A stretch of 64,000 bases of DNA from Rahnella sp. AA (GCF_002834385.1 NZ_PITQ01000002.1:372001-436000); one strand, 5' to 3'. Positions 32,979 to 42,102 are shown, counted from the first letter of the stretch. The notes: generated from the sequence alone by a model not told the origin. Numbers and translations: made by a program.

Positions 32979-33005
32979 TCACCGGAGGAGACTTTCCTCC
33001 GGTGA
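32979..33005 (-). terminator. Probable terminator of yfbV
   Basis: TCACCGGAGGA (32979-32989) pairs perfectly with TCCTCCGGTGA (32995-33005) around a five-base loop, 60 bases after the yfbV stop. On the minus strand it is followed by TTATTTC, a modest T run. Confidence 0.7.
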
Positions 33006-33065
33006 AATGCGACGTATGAAAGACTATAGATGATGCCGGACTGGGTAAGGAGAGGGAAATCAGGC

Positions 33066-33521
33066 TTACAGGTCGTCTAGAAATGTCTTGTCCAGCTGCT
33101 TGAAAGCCCGCTTAAGAACATCAGCCAGCGACTGGTAAGTGGGTGTACCGTCAATCGGAGCCAGCGCCTGCCCTGCTTCAGCAAGCTTGTGGCGAACATC
33201 ATGGAACCAGCCAAGTAATGATGGCGGCAGTGGCGTCAGGGAGCGGCGTCCTAACCACCACAGCCCCTGCATTGGCAGGCTGCAGGCAAAAATAGCCGTC
33301 GCCACAGCCAGCCCCAGTTGCCCGCCCAACGCTATCTGCCAGGTCAGGGTAAACACGGCAACCGGTGGCATGATGCGCACAGCAAAGCGTGTGGCTGTGG
33401 AAATCCGGTTCTCCGGAAACATCGGAGCCAGGCGCTTATCTGACGGCCATGTCTTCATATAGTGCTGCCCGCGCTGGAATACCTGGAACCAGCCTACGGA
33501 GCCTGTTGGCTTACTCGTCAT
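33066..33521 (-). CDS. yfbV: UPF0208 membrane protein YfbV
   Basis: 151 residues, as in E. coli YfbV. The protein has two membrane segments in the middle (about residues 45-85: [46 protein letters not shown]). In E. coli YfbV has been linked to chromosome macrodomain behaviour of the Ter region and to membrane localisation; only the homology is visible here. ATG at 33521; divergent from ackA. Confidence 0.9.
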   Translation of the reverse strand: MTSKPTGSVGWFQVFQRGQHYMKTWPSDKRLAPMFPENRISTATRFAVRIMPPVAVFTLTWQIALGGQLGLAVATAIFACSLPMQGLWWLGRRSLTPLPPSLLGWFHDVRHKLAEAGQALAPIDGTPTYQSLADVLKRAFKQLDKTFLDDL

Positions 33522-34040
33522 ATTTGCACCTCAACTTCGCGCGTAAAATTTAAAAAATAGTTGTAAAACACAAACTGGAGTTTACCACGATAAAATATAT
33601 TTTGTTTTTGCTGACACCTGCCGCTATTCTATCGCAGCCTTCCATACCTCTCAGGCAACGGCATTTTTATAAAGTTGGGGTAAAAGCGGTGAATTGCAAT
33701 GTTTGCCCCCCATATTAAGCATAGTGCCTTGCTACGGGCGGTTTTGTAATTAGTTATTGTATTTTTTGTTAGTGTTTTTACTGATTAGTAACATTCTGAA
33801 GACGCATAGCTGAAACATCTTGTGCATCTGCATGAAGTATTTTCGGCTATCTGAGGGCTTAATAAAGTAAAGCCCGGCGATTCTCCAGCTTTTTCATCAT
33901 CATGCCGGTTTTGGCTCTCCGGCATGATGTTAATCATAATTGTCACCGCCATTATGCGCTACGCTTGATGTCAGACTGACGATTTATTAACCACGTGTAT
34001 TGTTTTTTTTAAACAACACCAACAATAAATAGGTACTTCC
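33522..34040 (+). promoter_or_regulatory. yfbV–ackA divergent region with leader hairpins
   Basis: 519 bp with no gene. It should contain the ackA-pta promoter and leader. Two hairpins lie toward ackA: GGGCTT / AAGCCC at 33855-33875, and an 11-bp stem CATCATGCCGG (33898-33908) / CCGGCATGATG (33919-33929) with a 10-base loop, about 110 bases before the ackA start. No T tract follows the second, so it is more likely a leader or protein-binding structure than a terminator. Confidence 0.6.
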
Positions 34041-35243
34041 ATGTCGAGTAAGCTTGTACTGGTTCTTAACTGTGGTAGTTCTTCCCTTAAGTTTGCCATC
34101 ATTGATGCTGCAAACGGCGAAGAACACATTTCAGGTTTAGCCGAATGTTTCCATCTGCCAGAAGCGCGCATTAAATGGAAAATGGACGGTGGCAAAGAAG
34201 AAGCCGCTTTAGGCGCGGGTGCCGCACACAGCGAAGCGCTGAAATTCATCGTTAACAACATTCTGAGCAAAAAACCTGAGCTGTCTGCAGAGCTGGTTGC
34301 AATCGGCCACCGCATCGTTCATGGCGGCGAGAAGCTGACCCAATCAATGCTGATCACCGACGCGGTCATTGAGGGTATCAAAGAATCTATCCCGTTTGCA
34401 CCGTTGCATAACCCGGCACATCTGATCGGCATCGACGAAGCGCTGAAATCTTTCCCTAAACTGGCTGACAAAAACGTTGCCGTTTTCGACACCGCTTTCC
34501 ATCAGACCATGCCTGAAGAATCCTATCTCTACGCGCTGCCGTACAGCCTGTATAAAGATCATCACATCCGTCGTTATGGCGCACACGGCACCAGCCACTT
34601 CTATGTGACTCAGGAAGCCGCGAAAATGCTGAACAAACCAGTGGAAGAAGTGAACCTGATCACTTGCCATCTGGGTAACGGCGGTTCTGTCAGTGCAATT
34701 CGTAACGGCAAATGTGTGGATACCTCCATGGGGCTGACCCCGCTGGAAGGCCTGGTCATGGGTACCCGCAGCGGTGACATCGACCCGGCAATCGTCTTCC
34801 ATCTGCATGATTCCCTGGGCATGAGCGTTGAGCAAATCAACAAACTGCTGACCAAAGAATCTGGCCTGCTGGGCCTGACTGAAGTGACCAGCGATTGCCG
34901 TTATGTTGAAGATAACTACACCACGAAAGCTGATGCGAAACGTGCGATGGACGTGTTCTGCCACCGTCTGGCGAAATACATCGGTGCTTATACTTCACTG
35001 ATGGAAGGCCGTCTGGATGCGGTTGTCTTCACCGGCGGTATCGGTGAAAACGCAGCAATGGTTCGTGAACTGTCTCTGGACAAACTGGCTCTGCTGGGCT
35101 TTGAAGTTGACCATGAGCGCAACCTGGCTGCCCGCTTTGGTAAATCAGGCGCGATCAACAAAGAAGGCACCCGCGCAGCTCTGGTTATTCCAACCAACGA
35201 AGAGCTGGTGATTGCCCAAGACGCCGCGCGTCTGACCGCATAA
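34041..35243 (+). CDS. ackA: Acetate kinase
   Basis: Converts acetyl phosphate and ADP to acetate and ATP. 400 residues, as in E. coli. Both kinase signatures are present: [14 protein letters not shown] (residues 6-19) and the second-domain stretch [12 protein letters not shown]. Nucleotide and catalytic regions include [25 protein letters not shown] and [14 protein letters not shown] at 34041. First gene of the acetate overflow pair; pta follows 174 bases later. Confidence 0.97.
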   Translation: MSSKLVLVLNCGSSSLKFAIIDAANGEEHISGLAECFHLPEARIKWKMDGGKEEAALGAGAAHSEALKFIVNNILSKKPELSAELVAIGHRIVHGGEKLTQSMLITDAVIEGIKESIPFAPLHNPAHLIGIDEALKSFPKLADKNVAVFDTAFHQTMPEESYLYALPYSLYKDHHIRRYGAHGTSHFYVTQEAAKMLNKPVEEVNLITCHLGNGGSVSAIRNGKCVDTSMGLTPLEGLVMGTRSGDIDPAIVFHLHDSLGMSVEQINKLLTKESGLLGLTEVTSDCRYVEDNYTTKADAKRAMDVFCHRLAKYIGAYTSLMEGRLDAVVFTGGIGENAAMVRELSLDKLALLGFEVDHERNLAARFGKSGAINKEGTRAALVIPTNEELVIAQDAARLTA

Positions 35244-35254
35244 AACGACCCTAA

Positions 35255-35276
35255 ACTGCCAGCGAAAGCTGGCAGT
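35255..35276 (+). terminator. Intercistronic hairpin between ackA and pta
   Basis: A perfect 9-bp stem ACTGCCAGC / GCTGGCAGT with a GAAA tetraloop, 11 bases after the ackA stop. It is followed by CATTATTC, not a T run, so it probably attenuates or protects the ackA message and lets some transcription through to pta. Confidence 0.65.
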
Positions 35277-35417
35277 CATTATTCTACCATCACTAAAGGC
35301 AAACGCCGCCCGTTTGGACGCACCGCGCAGGATAATCATCGCGCTTATGCTGATCATTATCCCCTTTGCACAAACCTGCGAATGTTCTTGCCTGGCAACC
35401 GTCAAAGAGGTTTAGCC

Positions 35418-37577
35418 GTGTCTCGTACAATTATGTTGATCCCAACAGGCACCAGCGTGGGTCTGACCAGCGTCAGCCTGGGTGTGATCCGTGCAATGGA
35501 ACAAAAAGGCGTCAGCCTGAGCATCTTCAAGCCTATCGCGCAACCGCGCACCGGCGGCGATGCACCTGACCAGACCACTACCATCATTCGTGCTAACTCC
35601 ACCGTGACCGCAGCGGAACCGCTGAAAATGAGCCACGTTGAGGCCTTGCTGAGTTCAAACCAGCAAGACGTGCTGATGGAAGAAATCATCGCGCGTTACC
35701 ACGAAAACACCAAAGATGCTGAAGTCGTTCTGGTTGAAGGTCTGGTTCCGACCCGTAAACACCAGTTCGCGAATGCCCTGAACTATGAAATCGCCAAAAC
35801 CCTGAACGCAGAAATCGTCTTCGTTCTGGCACTGGGTAATGATTCTCCGGCACAACTGAAAGAACGTATCGAACTGGCGCGCAGCAGCTTCGGCGGCAGC
35901 AAGAACAAAAACATCACCGGCGTTATCATCAACAAACTGAACGCACCGGTTGACGATCAGGGTCGTACGCGTCCGGACCTGTCTGAAATCTTTGATGATT
36001 CCACTAAAGCCAGCGTTGCGAACATTGATCCGACTCAGCTGTTTGCCAACAGCCCGCTGCCGGTTCTGGGCTGCATTCCGTGGAGCTTTGAACTGATTGC
36101 CACCCGCGCAATCGACATGGCAAAACACCTGAATGCCCGCATCATCAACGAAGGTGATGTCAAAACCCGCCGCGTGAAATCCGTGACGTTCTGCGCACGC
36201 AGCATTCCTCACATGCTGGAACATTTCCGTCCGGGTTCACTGCTGGTCACTTCCGCAGACCGTCCTGATGTGCTGGTTTCCGCCTGTCTGGCCGCGATGA
36301 ATGGCGTTGAGATCGGCGCAATCCTGCTGACCGGCGGTTATGAAATTGATGACCGCATCAACCAGCTTTGCGAACGTGCTTTCCAGACTGGCCTGCCGGT
36401 CTTCATGGTCGACACCAACACCTGGCAGACTTCCCTGAGCCTGCAAAGCTTCAATCTGGAAGTGCCTGCGGACGACCATCAGCGCGTTGAGAAACTGCAA
36501 CAATACGTGGCTTCTCACATCAACGCGGACTGGATCAACTCCCTGAGCGCACACTCCGAGCGTTCACGTCGTCTGTCTCCTCCGGCCTTCCGTTATCAGC
36601 TGACCGAACTGGCCCGCAAAGCCGGCAAACGTATCGTTCTGCCAGAAGGCGACGAGCCGCGTACCGTGAAAGCCGCAGCGCTGTGTGCTGAACGTGGTAT
36701 CGCGGAATGCGTTCTGTTGGGTAACCCTGACGAAATCAAACGCGTTGCAGCCGCTCAGGGCGTGACGCTGGGTAAAGGCATCGAAATCGTTGATCCGGTT
36801 GCTGTGCGTGAAGAATACGTTGCACGTCTGGTTGAGCTGCGTAAAAGCAAAGGCATGACTGAAGTGGTTGCCCGCGAACAGCTGGAAGACAATGTGGTTC
36901 TGGGCACACTGATGCTCGAACAGGGTAACGTTGACGGTCTGGTTTCAGGTGCTGTTCACACCACCGCAAACACCATCCGTCCTCCGTTGCAGCTGATCAA
37001 AACTGCACCGGGCAGCTCACTGGTTTCTTCCGTTTTCTTCATGCTGTTGCCTGACCAGGTTCTGGTTTACGGTGACTGCGCGATCAACCCGGATCCAACC
37101 GCTGAACAGCTGTCAGAAATCGCAATCCAGTCTGCGGACTCCGCGGCTGCATTCGGTATCGAGCCGCGCGTTGCGATGATCTCCTACTCCACCGGCAACT
37201 CCGGTGCAGGCAGCGACGTTGAGAAAGTGCGTGAAGCGACACGTCTGGCGCAGGAAAAACGTCCTGACCTGATCATCGATGGCCCGCTGCAATACGACGC
37301 CGCTATCATGGCTGACGTAGCGAAATCCAAAGCACCAAACTCACCGGTTGCAGGTAAAGCTACCGTGTTCATCTTCCCTGACCTGAACACCGGTAACACC
37401 ACGTATAAAGCGGTTCAGCGTTCTGCGGATCTGGTCTCTATCGGGCCGATGTTGCAGGGCATGCGCAAACCGGTTAACGACCTGTCCCGTGGCGCGCTGG
37501 TTGACGATATCGTCTACACCGTTGCCCTGACAGCGATTCAGTCTGCTCAGGCAGAAGCGGCGGTTCCGGCTAAATAA
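35418..37577 (+). CDS. pta: Phosphate acetyltransferase (long, three-domain form)
   Basis: Interconverts acetyl-CoA and acetyl phosphate. 719 residues: an N-terminal P-loop/DRTGG regulatory part (residues 1-390, [17 protein letters not shown] onward) and the C-terminal catalytic PTA domain (about 395-719; [60 protein letters not shown]). The start is the GTG at 35418, as in E. coli pta, with AAAGAGG upstream; an earlier in-frame start at 35382 adds 12 unrelated residues. Confidence 0.96.
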   Translation: MSRTIMLIPTGTSVGLTSVSLGVIRAMEQKGVSLSIFKPIAQPRTGGDAPDQTTTIIRANSTVTAAEPLKMSHVEALLSSNQQDVLMEEIIARYHENTKDAEVVLVEGLVPTRKHQFANALNYEIAKTLNAEIVFVLALGNDSPAQLKERIELARSSFGGSKNKNITGVIINKLNAPVDDQGRTRPDLSEIFDDSTKASVANIDPTQLFANSPLPVLGCIPWSFELIATRAIDMAKHLNARIINEGDVKTRRVKSVTFCARSIPHMLEHFRPGSLLVTSADRPDVLVSACLAAMNGVEIGAILLTGGYEIDDRINQLCERAFQTGLPVFMVDTNTWQTSLSLQSFNLEVPADDHQRVEKLQQYVASHINADWINSLSAHSERSRRLSPPAFRYQLTELARKAGKRIVLPEGDEPRTVKAAALCAERGIAECVLLGNPDEIKRVAAAQGVTLGKGIEIVDPVAVREEYVARLVELRKSKGMTEVVAREQLEDNVVLGTLMLEQGNVDGLVSGAVHTTANTIRPPLQLIKTAPGSSLVSSVFFMLLPDQVLVYGDCAINPDPTAEQLSEIAIQSADSAAAFGIEPRVAMISYSTGNSGAGSDVEKVREATRLAQEKRPDLIIDGPLQYDAAIMADVAKSKAPNSPVAGKATVFIFPDLNTGNTTYKAVQRSADLVSIGPMLQGMRKPVNDLSRGALVDDIVYTVALTAIQSAQAEAAVPAK

Positions 37578-37598
37578 GCCAGACCCTCTGAACGCAAA

Positions 37599-37628
37599 AC
37601 GCCGGTCTTGACGACCGGCGTTTTTTTT
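37599..37628 (+). terminator. Rho-independent terminator of ackA-pta
   Basis: ACGCCGGTC (37599-37607), five-base loop, GACCGGCGT (37613-37621), then seven more T residues. It separates pta from the convergent transketolase operon. Confidence 0.93.
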
Positions 37629-37641
37629 GGCGCAAATAAAA

Positions 37642-38595
37642 TTACAGCAACGCTTTTGCGGCTTCCAGAATATGTTCCGCCGTCAGGCCATATTCCTGCT
37701 GTAAAAATTCCTGCGTTCCCACCTGACCGTAACGCTCTTTCACACCGACACGGCGCATCGGAACGGGGTGATTTTCTACCAGTACTTCAGCTACCGCCGA
37801 TCCCAAACCGTTATGAATACTGTGGTTTTCACAGGTCACGATTTTGCCCGTTTTCGCGGCGTACTTGATGATGATGTCTTTATCGATAGGTTTGAGTGTA
37901 AACATGTCGATCACCGCGGCGCTGACGCCTTCGCGCTCCAGCATTTCTGCCGCCTTCAGCGCTTCCGCCACCATAATACCGTTAGCAATCAGCGTTACAT
38001 CGCTGCCGTCGCGCAGCAGATTCGCCTTACCAATGGTGAACGTCGAACCTTCCTTGTAAACCTGCGTGGCCTGTTTGCGGATAGTCCGCACCCAGTAAAA
38101 ACCTTTCAGATCCATTAGCTGCAACAGGATATTACGGAACATCACCGCGTCGGTCACTTCCATCACCACCGAGCTTGCCAGCCCGCGCACAATGCCCATA
38201 TCTTCAAAAGACATATGCGTGCCGCCATTGTGACAGGCGCTGACGCCCGCATCCGAGGCGATGATTTTGACGTTATTCTTCTGGTAATCCAGCGACATAA
38301 ACAGCTGATCAAAACAGCGGCGACTGGCGAAAGCGGTAAACGTATGCACAAACGGCACGCGCCCGGTCAGCGATAAACCCGCCGCGACGCCAATCACGTT
38401 GGCTTCCATGATGCCGCAGTTAATCACGTGATCCGGGTGATCTTTATGTACGCCATCCATTGCCATCGAACTCATCAGATCCGCTTCCAGCGCGATTATC
38501 GGCGTATTTTCGACAATTTTTTCACGCACGGTATTGGCATAGACTTTACGCATCTCAACCGCATCTTTCTGCAATTCCAGCGTGACTTCAATCAT
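37642..38595 (-). CDS. Transketolase, C-terminal subunit (split type)
   Basis: 317 residues covering the pyrimidine-binding and C-terminal domains of transketolase. The catalytic glutamate for ThDP activation is Glu64 in NCGIMEANVIGVAAGLS. Other family stretches are HTFTAFASRRCFDQLF and NGGTHMSFEDMGIVRG; the C-terminal domain runs from about residue 185. It starts at the ATG at 38595 with GGAGG seven bases upstream; the longer frame to 38628 is rejected. It overlaps the N-terminal subunit gene by eight bases, so the two are coupled and should form one active enzyme. It lies last in the PTS operon. The substrate is unknown. Confidence 0.88.
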   Translation of the reverse strand: MIEVTLELQKDAVEMRKVYANTVREKIVENTPIIALEADLMSSMAMDGVHKDHPDHVINCGIMEANVIGVAAGLSLTGRVPFVHTFTAFASRRCFDQLFMSLDYQKNNVKIIASDAGVSACHNGGTHMSFEDMGIVRGLASSVVMEVTDAVMFRNILLQLMDLKGFYWVRTIRKQATQVYKEGSTFTIGKANLLRDGSDVTLIANGIMVAEALKAAEMLEREGVSAAVIDMFTLKPIDKDIIIKYAAKTGKIVTCENHSIHNGLGSAVAEVLVENHPVPMRRVGVKERYGQVGTQEFLQQEYGLTAEHILEAAKALL

Positions 38596-39421
38596 GGGCG
38601 GCCTCCAGCTCAGCAATAGCGTTTTCAATTTCCAGTTTTACATCAGGCGTTAAGCGCAGGTGATGGGAGTTCGCCAGCTGTTCGAGATACTTCACACCCT
38701 GCCCTTTTATGCTGTCGAGGATCACCACCAGCGGACGTTGTTCGGCATGGCGAACTGGCGTAACGGCTTCACTGATAGCCACCACGTCATCCCCTTTAAT
38801 GGTCTGAACATCAAATCCGAATGCACTGAATTTTCCTGCCAGATCAAACGGCTTAATCACTTCGTCCAGCGTGCCGTCGAGTTGCTGTTTGTTGTAATCG
38901 ATGAACAGCGTCAGGTTGTGCAGATTGTGGTGAGCGATAAACTGGAAGGCTTCCCAGCACTGTCCTTCATTGAGCTCGCCATCGCCAAGAATGCAGAAAA
39001 CGCGGTTGGAACGGCCAGCCAGTTTATGCGAAAGCGCCATACCCGCCGCGATGGAAACACCCTGCCCGAGTGATCCTGTTGTGGCATCCACACCCGTGGT
39101 GCGCAGACGATCCGGATGGCTCGGCAAACGGGTGCCGTTTTGGTTCAGCGTTTGCAACTCACTGACCGGAAAATAGCCCTTCAGCGCCAGCGTGGCGTAC
39201 AAAGCCGGGCCCGCGTGGCCTTTGGAAAGCACGAAATAATCACGCGCCTGCCAGTCGGGTTTAGCCGGGTCGATACGCATCACATCACCGTACAAAACGG
39301 CCAGCGTTTCCACCACTGACATACTGCCGCCGTAGTGCCCAAACCCCAGACCGGTCAGCATTTTCAGCGTTTCGATGCGGATATGGCGGGCCAGTTCACG
39401 AACCTCCTGGACATCTTTCAT
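38588..39421 (-). CDS. Transketolase, N-terminal subunit (split type)
   Basis: 277 residues forming the ThDP pyrophosphate-binding half. His69 in VLSKGHAGPALYA, the SHPDRLRTTGVDATTGSLGQGVS segment and the ThDP/metal motif GDGELNEGQCWEAF (residues 146-159) are intact. Split transketolases of this type occur as paired half-genes, often in sugar operons, and are distinct from the single-chain housekeeping TktA/TktB. ATG at 39421 with AGGA upstream, 104 bases after the IIC stop with a hairpin between. Alternative reading as a DXP-synthase-like half is less likely given the transketolase-type motifs. Confidence 0.88.
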   Translation of the reverse strand: MKDVQEVRELARHIRIETLKMLTGLGFGHYGGSMSVVETLAVLYGDVMRIDPAKPDWQARDYFVLSKGHAGPALYATLALKGYFPVSELQTLNQNGTRLPSHPDRLRTTGVDATTGSLGQGVSIAAGMALSHKLAGRSNRVFCILGDGELNEGQCWEAFQFIAHHNLHNLTLFIDYNKQQLDGTLDEVIKPFDLAGKFSAFGFDVQTIKGDDVVAISEAVTPVRHAEQRPLVVILDSIKGQGVKYLEQLANSHHLRLTPDVKLEIENAIAELEAAHD

Positions 39422-39457
39422 CTTGATGGGTCCTTATTTTAGTGAGCACTTATCCTG

Positions 39458-39477
39458 GCCTGTTATTGCTAACAGGC
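39458..39477 (-). repeat. Hairpin between IIC gene and transketolase genes
   Basis: GCCTGTTA (39458-39465) and TAACAGGC (39470-39477) form an 8-bp stem with a TTGC loop in the 104-bp intercistronic gap. No T run follows. It may adjust the ratio of transporter to enzyme. Confidence 0.5.
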
Positions 39478-39525
39478 AGGACAGTGTTTCCCGGATGGAT
39501 TTAAGAAACGTATTGATGCAGGGAA

Positions 39526-40902
39526 TTACTTCTCAGTGACTTCTTTATCAGCCACCGGTTTTTTGCCGAGATAGTTCCAGGCAACCAGTACCGCGAAGAT
39601 GCCGACAATCAGCGCCATGATGCCTTCCTTCGACATGAAGCGGGCCAGATTACCCAGCAGAATGCCGATAACGCCGAAGTCCGCATCAGAGAAGGTCGCG
39701 TTGGCAAAGCCCAGCGCGCCAAGCACCGGCAACAACAGAACAGGCAGGAAGGTAATCAGCACGCCGTTGGCAAATGCACCCACCATCGCGCCGCGGCGGC
39801 CACCGGTTGCATTACCGAATACGCCCGCCGTTGCTCCCGTGAAGAAGTGCGGTACAACACCCGGCAGGATCAGCACCAGATGCATCTGGCCTAACAGGAA
39901 CAGACCGACCAGACCACCAAGGAAGCTGAACAGGAAGCCAATCAGCACGGCATTCGGTGCGTACGGATACACAACCGGGCAATCCAGCGCCGGGCGGGCA
40001 TTCGGGACCAGTTTTTCAGAGAAGCCGACGAACGCCGGTACGATTTCCGCCAGAATCAGACGCACACCTTGCAGGATGATGAACACACCAGCCGCAAAGG
40101 TAATCGCCATGATGATGGAGTACACCAGATAGTTCTGGCCTGCGCTGTAAGTTTGCTCGACGAAAATCTGCCCCGCAAACACCGCCATAATCAGGTAAAT
40201 GATGATCATGGTCAGCGAGATGGAGATTGAGCTGTCTCGCAGGAAGCTGAGATTTTTAGGCAGGTTCATTTCTTCGGTTGAGCGTGAGCCCTTCCCGACT
40301 TTGCTGCCGATCCAACCCGATAACACATAACCGATGGTGCCGAAATGGCCGAATGCCACATCGTCGCTGCCGGTGATTTTGCGCATATAACGTTGCGCCA
40401 GTGCCGGGAAGAACGCCATGATCAGACCCAGCGTCAGGGAACCGGTGAAGACCAGCGAAACCCCTTCAAAACCGGCAACGGTCAGGATAACGCTGATCAT
40501 ACAGGCCATATAAAACGTATGATGGCCGGTCAGAAACACATATTTCAGACGGGTAAAGCGCGCCACAACCAGGTTTGCCACCATACCGAACGCCATAATT
40601 AAGGCCGTCGGTGCACCAAACTTCTCAAGTGCGATGGAAACAATGGCTTCGTTGTTTGGAATAATACCCTGGATATTAAAAGCGTGTTCAAACATGCCGC
40701 CGAGTGGATTTAATGCGCCCACTAATACGGTGGCACCGCCGGCCAATACTAAAAAGCCCAGTATTGTTTTAACGGTTCCCTTGACGACATCTGAAAAGTT
40801 TTTCTTTTGCGCAACCAGGCCAATTAATGCAATAAGCCCGACCAGCACAGAAGGCACTTTTAATATATCAACCACAAACTTGAGTGTCTCTTGGATAAAC
40901 AT
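39526..40902 (-). CDS. PTS IIC component, ascorbate (UlaA/SgaT) family
   Basis: 458-residue membrane permease of the L-ascorbate-type PTS family, about 10-12 hydrophobic segments (VPSVLVGLIALIGLVAQKK near the N-terminus, FLFSFLGGLVGLFLLGQMHLVLILPGVVPHFFTGATAGVFGNATGGRRG further on). It moves and, with IIA and IIB, phosphorylates an unidentified sugar. The ATG at 40902 has GAGG five bases upstream; the frame back to 40959 would start inside an ERIC repeat. UlaA of E. coli has similar length, but the enzymes downstream here are transketolase halves, not ulaDEF, so ascorbate should not be assumed. Confidence 0.88.
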   Translation of the reverse strand: MFIQETLKFVVDILKVPSVLVGLIALIGLVAQKKNFSDVVKGTVKTILGFLVLAGGATVLVGALNPLGGMFEHAFNIQGIIPNNEAIVSIALEKFGAPTALIMAFGMVANLVVARFTRLKYVFLTGHHTFYMACMISVILTVAGFEGVSLVFTGSLTLGLIMAFFPALAQRYMRKITGSDDVAFGHFGTIGYVLSGWIGSKVGKGSRSTEEMNLPKNLSFLRDSSISISLTMIIIYLIMAVFAGQIFVEQTYSAGQNYLVYSIIMAITFAAGVFIILQGVRLILAEIVPAFVGFSEKLVPNARPALDCPVVYPYAPNAVLIGFLFSFLGGLVGLFLLGQMHLVLILPGVVPHFFTGATAGVFGNATGGRRGAMVGAFANGVLITFLPVLLLPVLGALGFANATFSDADFGVIGILLGNLARFMSKEGIMALIVGIFAVLVAWNYLGKKPVADKEVTEK

Positions 40903-40912
40903 ATCAACCTCG

Positions 40913-41043
40913 TTATTCCCCGTCATACTTCGAACTGCAGATGCGTTGACTGCGTTCACTCACCCGAATCACTTACAGTAGTAAGCTCATCGGGATTCCT
41001 TCACTTGCCGCCTTCCTGCCATTCGAATTATTTAGGGGAAATA
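40913..41043. repeat. ERIC element between PTS IIB and IIC genes
   Basis: About 130 bp matching the ERIC consensus in the opposite orientation to the copy at 31494-31617: GTCATACTTCGAACTGCA end, GCGTTGACTGCGTTCACTCACCC, the TCACTTAC...GTAAGCTCATCGGGATT centre, TTGCCGCCTTCCTGCC and CGAATTATTTAGGGG. It ends only a few bases before the IIC ribosome site, so it will be transcribed as a large stem-loop. Confidence 0.9.
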
Positions 41044-41076
41044 TTAATTTTATTAGTCAGGTATTTTCAGTGCCAA

Positions 41077-41358
41077 TCAGGATATTGGGTGTTTTTCAAA
41101 ATGCGCAATCAGTTTGGTTTCAAGTTCATTAATATCAATAATATTCGTAATGACCACGAGCTGGCTTTCCGGAATACTGGCGCTGGCAGCAATGTCCTTC
41201 GCCATGACAAACAGATCCGCCTCCCCCGGGATAGCCGATGACAGATCGGAGTGCTGAACATCGGCCTGAATGTTTAATTTCTTCAGGACTTTCTTGATAT
41301 TCATTTCTACCATAAAGCTGCTGCCTAAACCGGAACCGCAAATCGCCATAATTTTCAT
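41077..41358 (-). CDS. PTS IIB component, ascorbate family
   Basis: A 93-residue cytoplasmic phosphocarrier. The phosphorylated cysteine is Cys7 in MKIMAICGSGLGSSFMVEMNIKK, the typical lactose/ascorbate-type IIB P-loop at the N-terminus. It passes phosphate from IIA to the sugar on IIC. ATG at 41358 with AGGTGA upstream. It lies 139 bases after the IIA gene and 174 bases before IIC, the latter gap filled by an ERIC element. The separate IIA, IIB and IIC genes match UlaCBA/SgcABC-type systems. Confidence 0.9.
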   Translation of the reverse strand: MKIMAICGSGLGSSFMVEMNIKKVLKKLNIQADVQHSDLSSAIPGEADLFVMAKDIAASASIPESQLVVITNIIDINELETKLIAHFEKHPIS

Positions 41359-41463
41359 AAATTCACCTGATTTTTATCTGTTTTGAAAAGCGTAGGGTAC
41401 ACGTATCCGTTACGCAGGATAATGCATATTAAAAACACTATTTTTCTGAGAGTGAAATCGTCA

Positions 41464-41509
41464 GCCCGTTAATAAGCGAAACCACACTTAACCAAAATTA
41501 ATAACGGGC
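41464..41509 (-). repeat. Inverted repeat at the end of the IIA gene
   Basis: GCCCGTTA (41464-41471) and TAACGGGC (41502-41509) are exact reverse complements, 30 bases apart, one arm inside the last IIA codons. A possible mRNA 3'-end structure between IIA and IIB. Confidence 0.45.
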
Positions 41510-41941
41510 GATGACTTCCTGAATTTCATCTAAGGCTTTGGCCCGGAATATTTTCTGCATATCTTCTTCGCTGGAGAACAATTCTGCCAGTTCGGAAATA
41601 AGCTCAATATGGCTGTGCTTATCGGGTGCAGATAACATCACGACCGTATATACCGGGTCGTTATCTTCCGAATTAAACTTCACCCCGTGCGGCAATGTCA
41701 GTAAAGACAATCCTAATCCGTTAGCGCCCTCTTCCGGCCTGGCATGTGGCATCGCAATGCCGGGGGCCAGAACAAAATAGGGGCCCAGTTTCTCCCGCTG
41801 AGCAAAAATCGCCGTCAGGTAATCGGGCGTAATCGTCCCTTCTTTGAGCAACGGTTCGGCGCTCACTTCCACGGCCTCACGCCAGTCAGTGATATCTGTT
41901 CTGATCTGAATTCTGTCAGAAGTCAGCCAATCATTCAGCAT
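41498..41941 (-). CDS. PTS IIA component, fructose/mannitol–ascorbate (type 2) family
   Basis: 147-residue cytoplasmic phosphocarrier. The phosphorylated histidine is His66 in APGIAMPHARPEEGANG, the PTS EIIA type-2 signature, and the length fits UlaC/SgcA-like single-domain IIA proteins. It receives phosphate from HPr. First gene of the operon IIA-IIB-IIC-transketolase N-transketolase C, divergent from a LacI-family regulator. ATG at 41941. The region in front carries a CRP site and operator-like palindromes. Confidence 0.9.
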   Translation of the reverse strand: MLNDWLTSDRIQIRTDITDWREAVEVSAEPLLKEGTITPDYLTAIFAQREKLGPYFVLAPGIAMPHARPEEGANGLGLSLLTLPHGVKFNSEDNDPVYTVVMLSAPDKHSHIELISELAELFSSEEDMQKIFRAKALDEIQEVIARY

Positions 41942-42009
41942 AGTTATGGCTCCGGTTTATTTTTTAAGATGGCGGGTCGAATTTCCCCCAGACACCACCA
42001 ACGATCCAG

Positions 42010-42015
42010 ACTCTA
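42010..42015 (-). promoter_or_regulatory. Candidate -10 of the PTS/transketolase operon
   Basis: On the minus strand TAGAGT (four of six bases to TATAAT). A start site about six bases on (near 42003) would put the CRP site centre about 42 bases upstream, the class II activator spacing, where no good -35 is needed. Inferred from geometry only. Confidence 0.45.
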
Positions 42016-42022
42016 CTTCAGC

Positions 42023-42034
42023 GGTAGCGTTAAC
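42023..42034. promoter_or_regulatory. Operator-like site O3 (degenerate)
   Basis: GGTAGCGTTAAC matches nine of twelve positions of the GATAGCGCTATC palindrome found at 42091. It lies between the candidate -10 and the CRP site of the PTS promoter, where a repressor would block RNA polymerase. Confidence 0.45.
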
Positions 42035-42037
42035 ATC

Positions 42038-42053
42038 TGTGATACATCTCACA
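42038..42053. promoter_or_regulatory. CRP-binding site (consensus)
   Basis: TGTGATACATCTCACA is a full match to the CRP core TGTGA-N6-TCACA. Centre 42045.5, about 104 bases upstream of the IIA start codon. It implies catabolite control of the PTS/transketolase operon and perhaps of the regulator. Confidence 0.85.
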
Positions 42054-42054
42054 A

Positions 42055-42066
42055 AGATAGCGCTAC
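42055..42066. promoter_or_regulatory. Operator-like site O2
   Basis: GATAGCGCTACC, eleven of twelve positions identical to the perfect palindrome at 42091, flanked by AAA on both sides. It abuts the CRP site. Confidence 0.65.
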
Positions 42067-42090
42067 CAAACTTCTATCATTGAGATCTGT

Positions 42091-42102
42091 GATAGCGCTA
42101 TC
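42091..42102. promoter_or_regulatory. Operator-like site O1 (perfect palindrome)
   Basis: GATAGCGCTATC, a perfect 12-bp palindrome with the central CG step usual for LacI-family operators. Three related sites lie 32 and 36 bases apart, about three to three and a half helical turns. Confidence 0.7.

Noticed and set aside
32869-32982. 38-residue N-terminal extension of YfbU
   Set aside because: Crosses the terminator-like stem after yfbV, and the MEMTNAQR start matches the family.
40903-40959. 19-residue extension of the PTS IIC protein
   Set aside because: Would be encoded by the ERIC repeat; the ATG at 40902 has a well-placed GAGG.
39526-41941. Naming the PTS genes ulaA/B/C
   Set aside because: Family match is to the ascorbate type, but the downstream enzymes are transketolase halves and the regulator is LacI-type, not UlaR-like, so the substrate is not shown.
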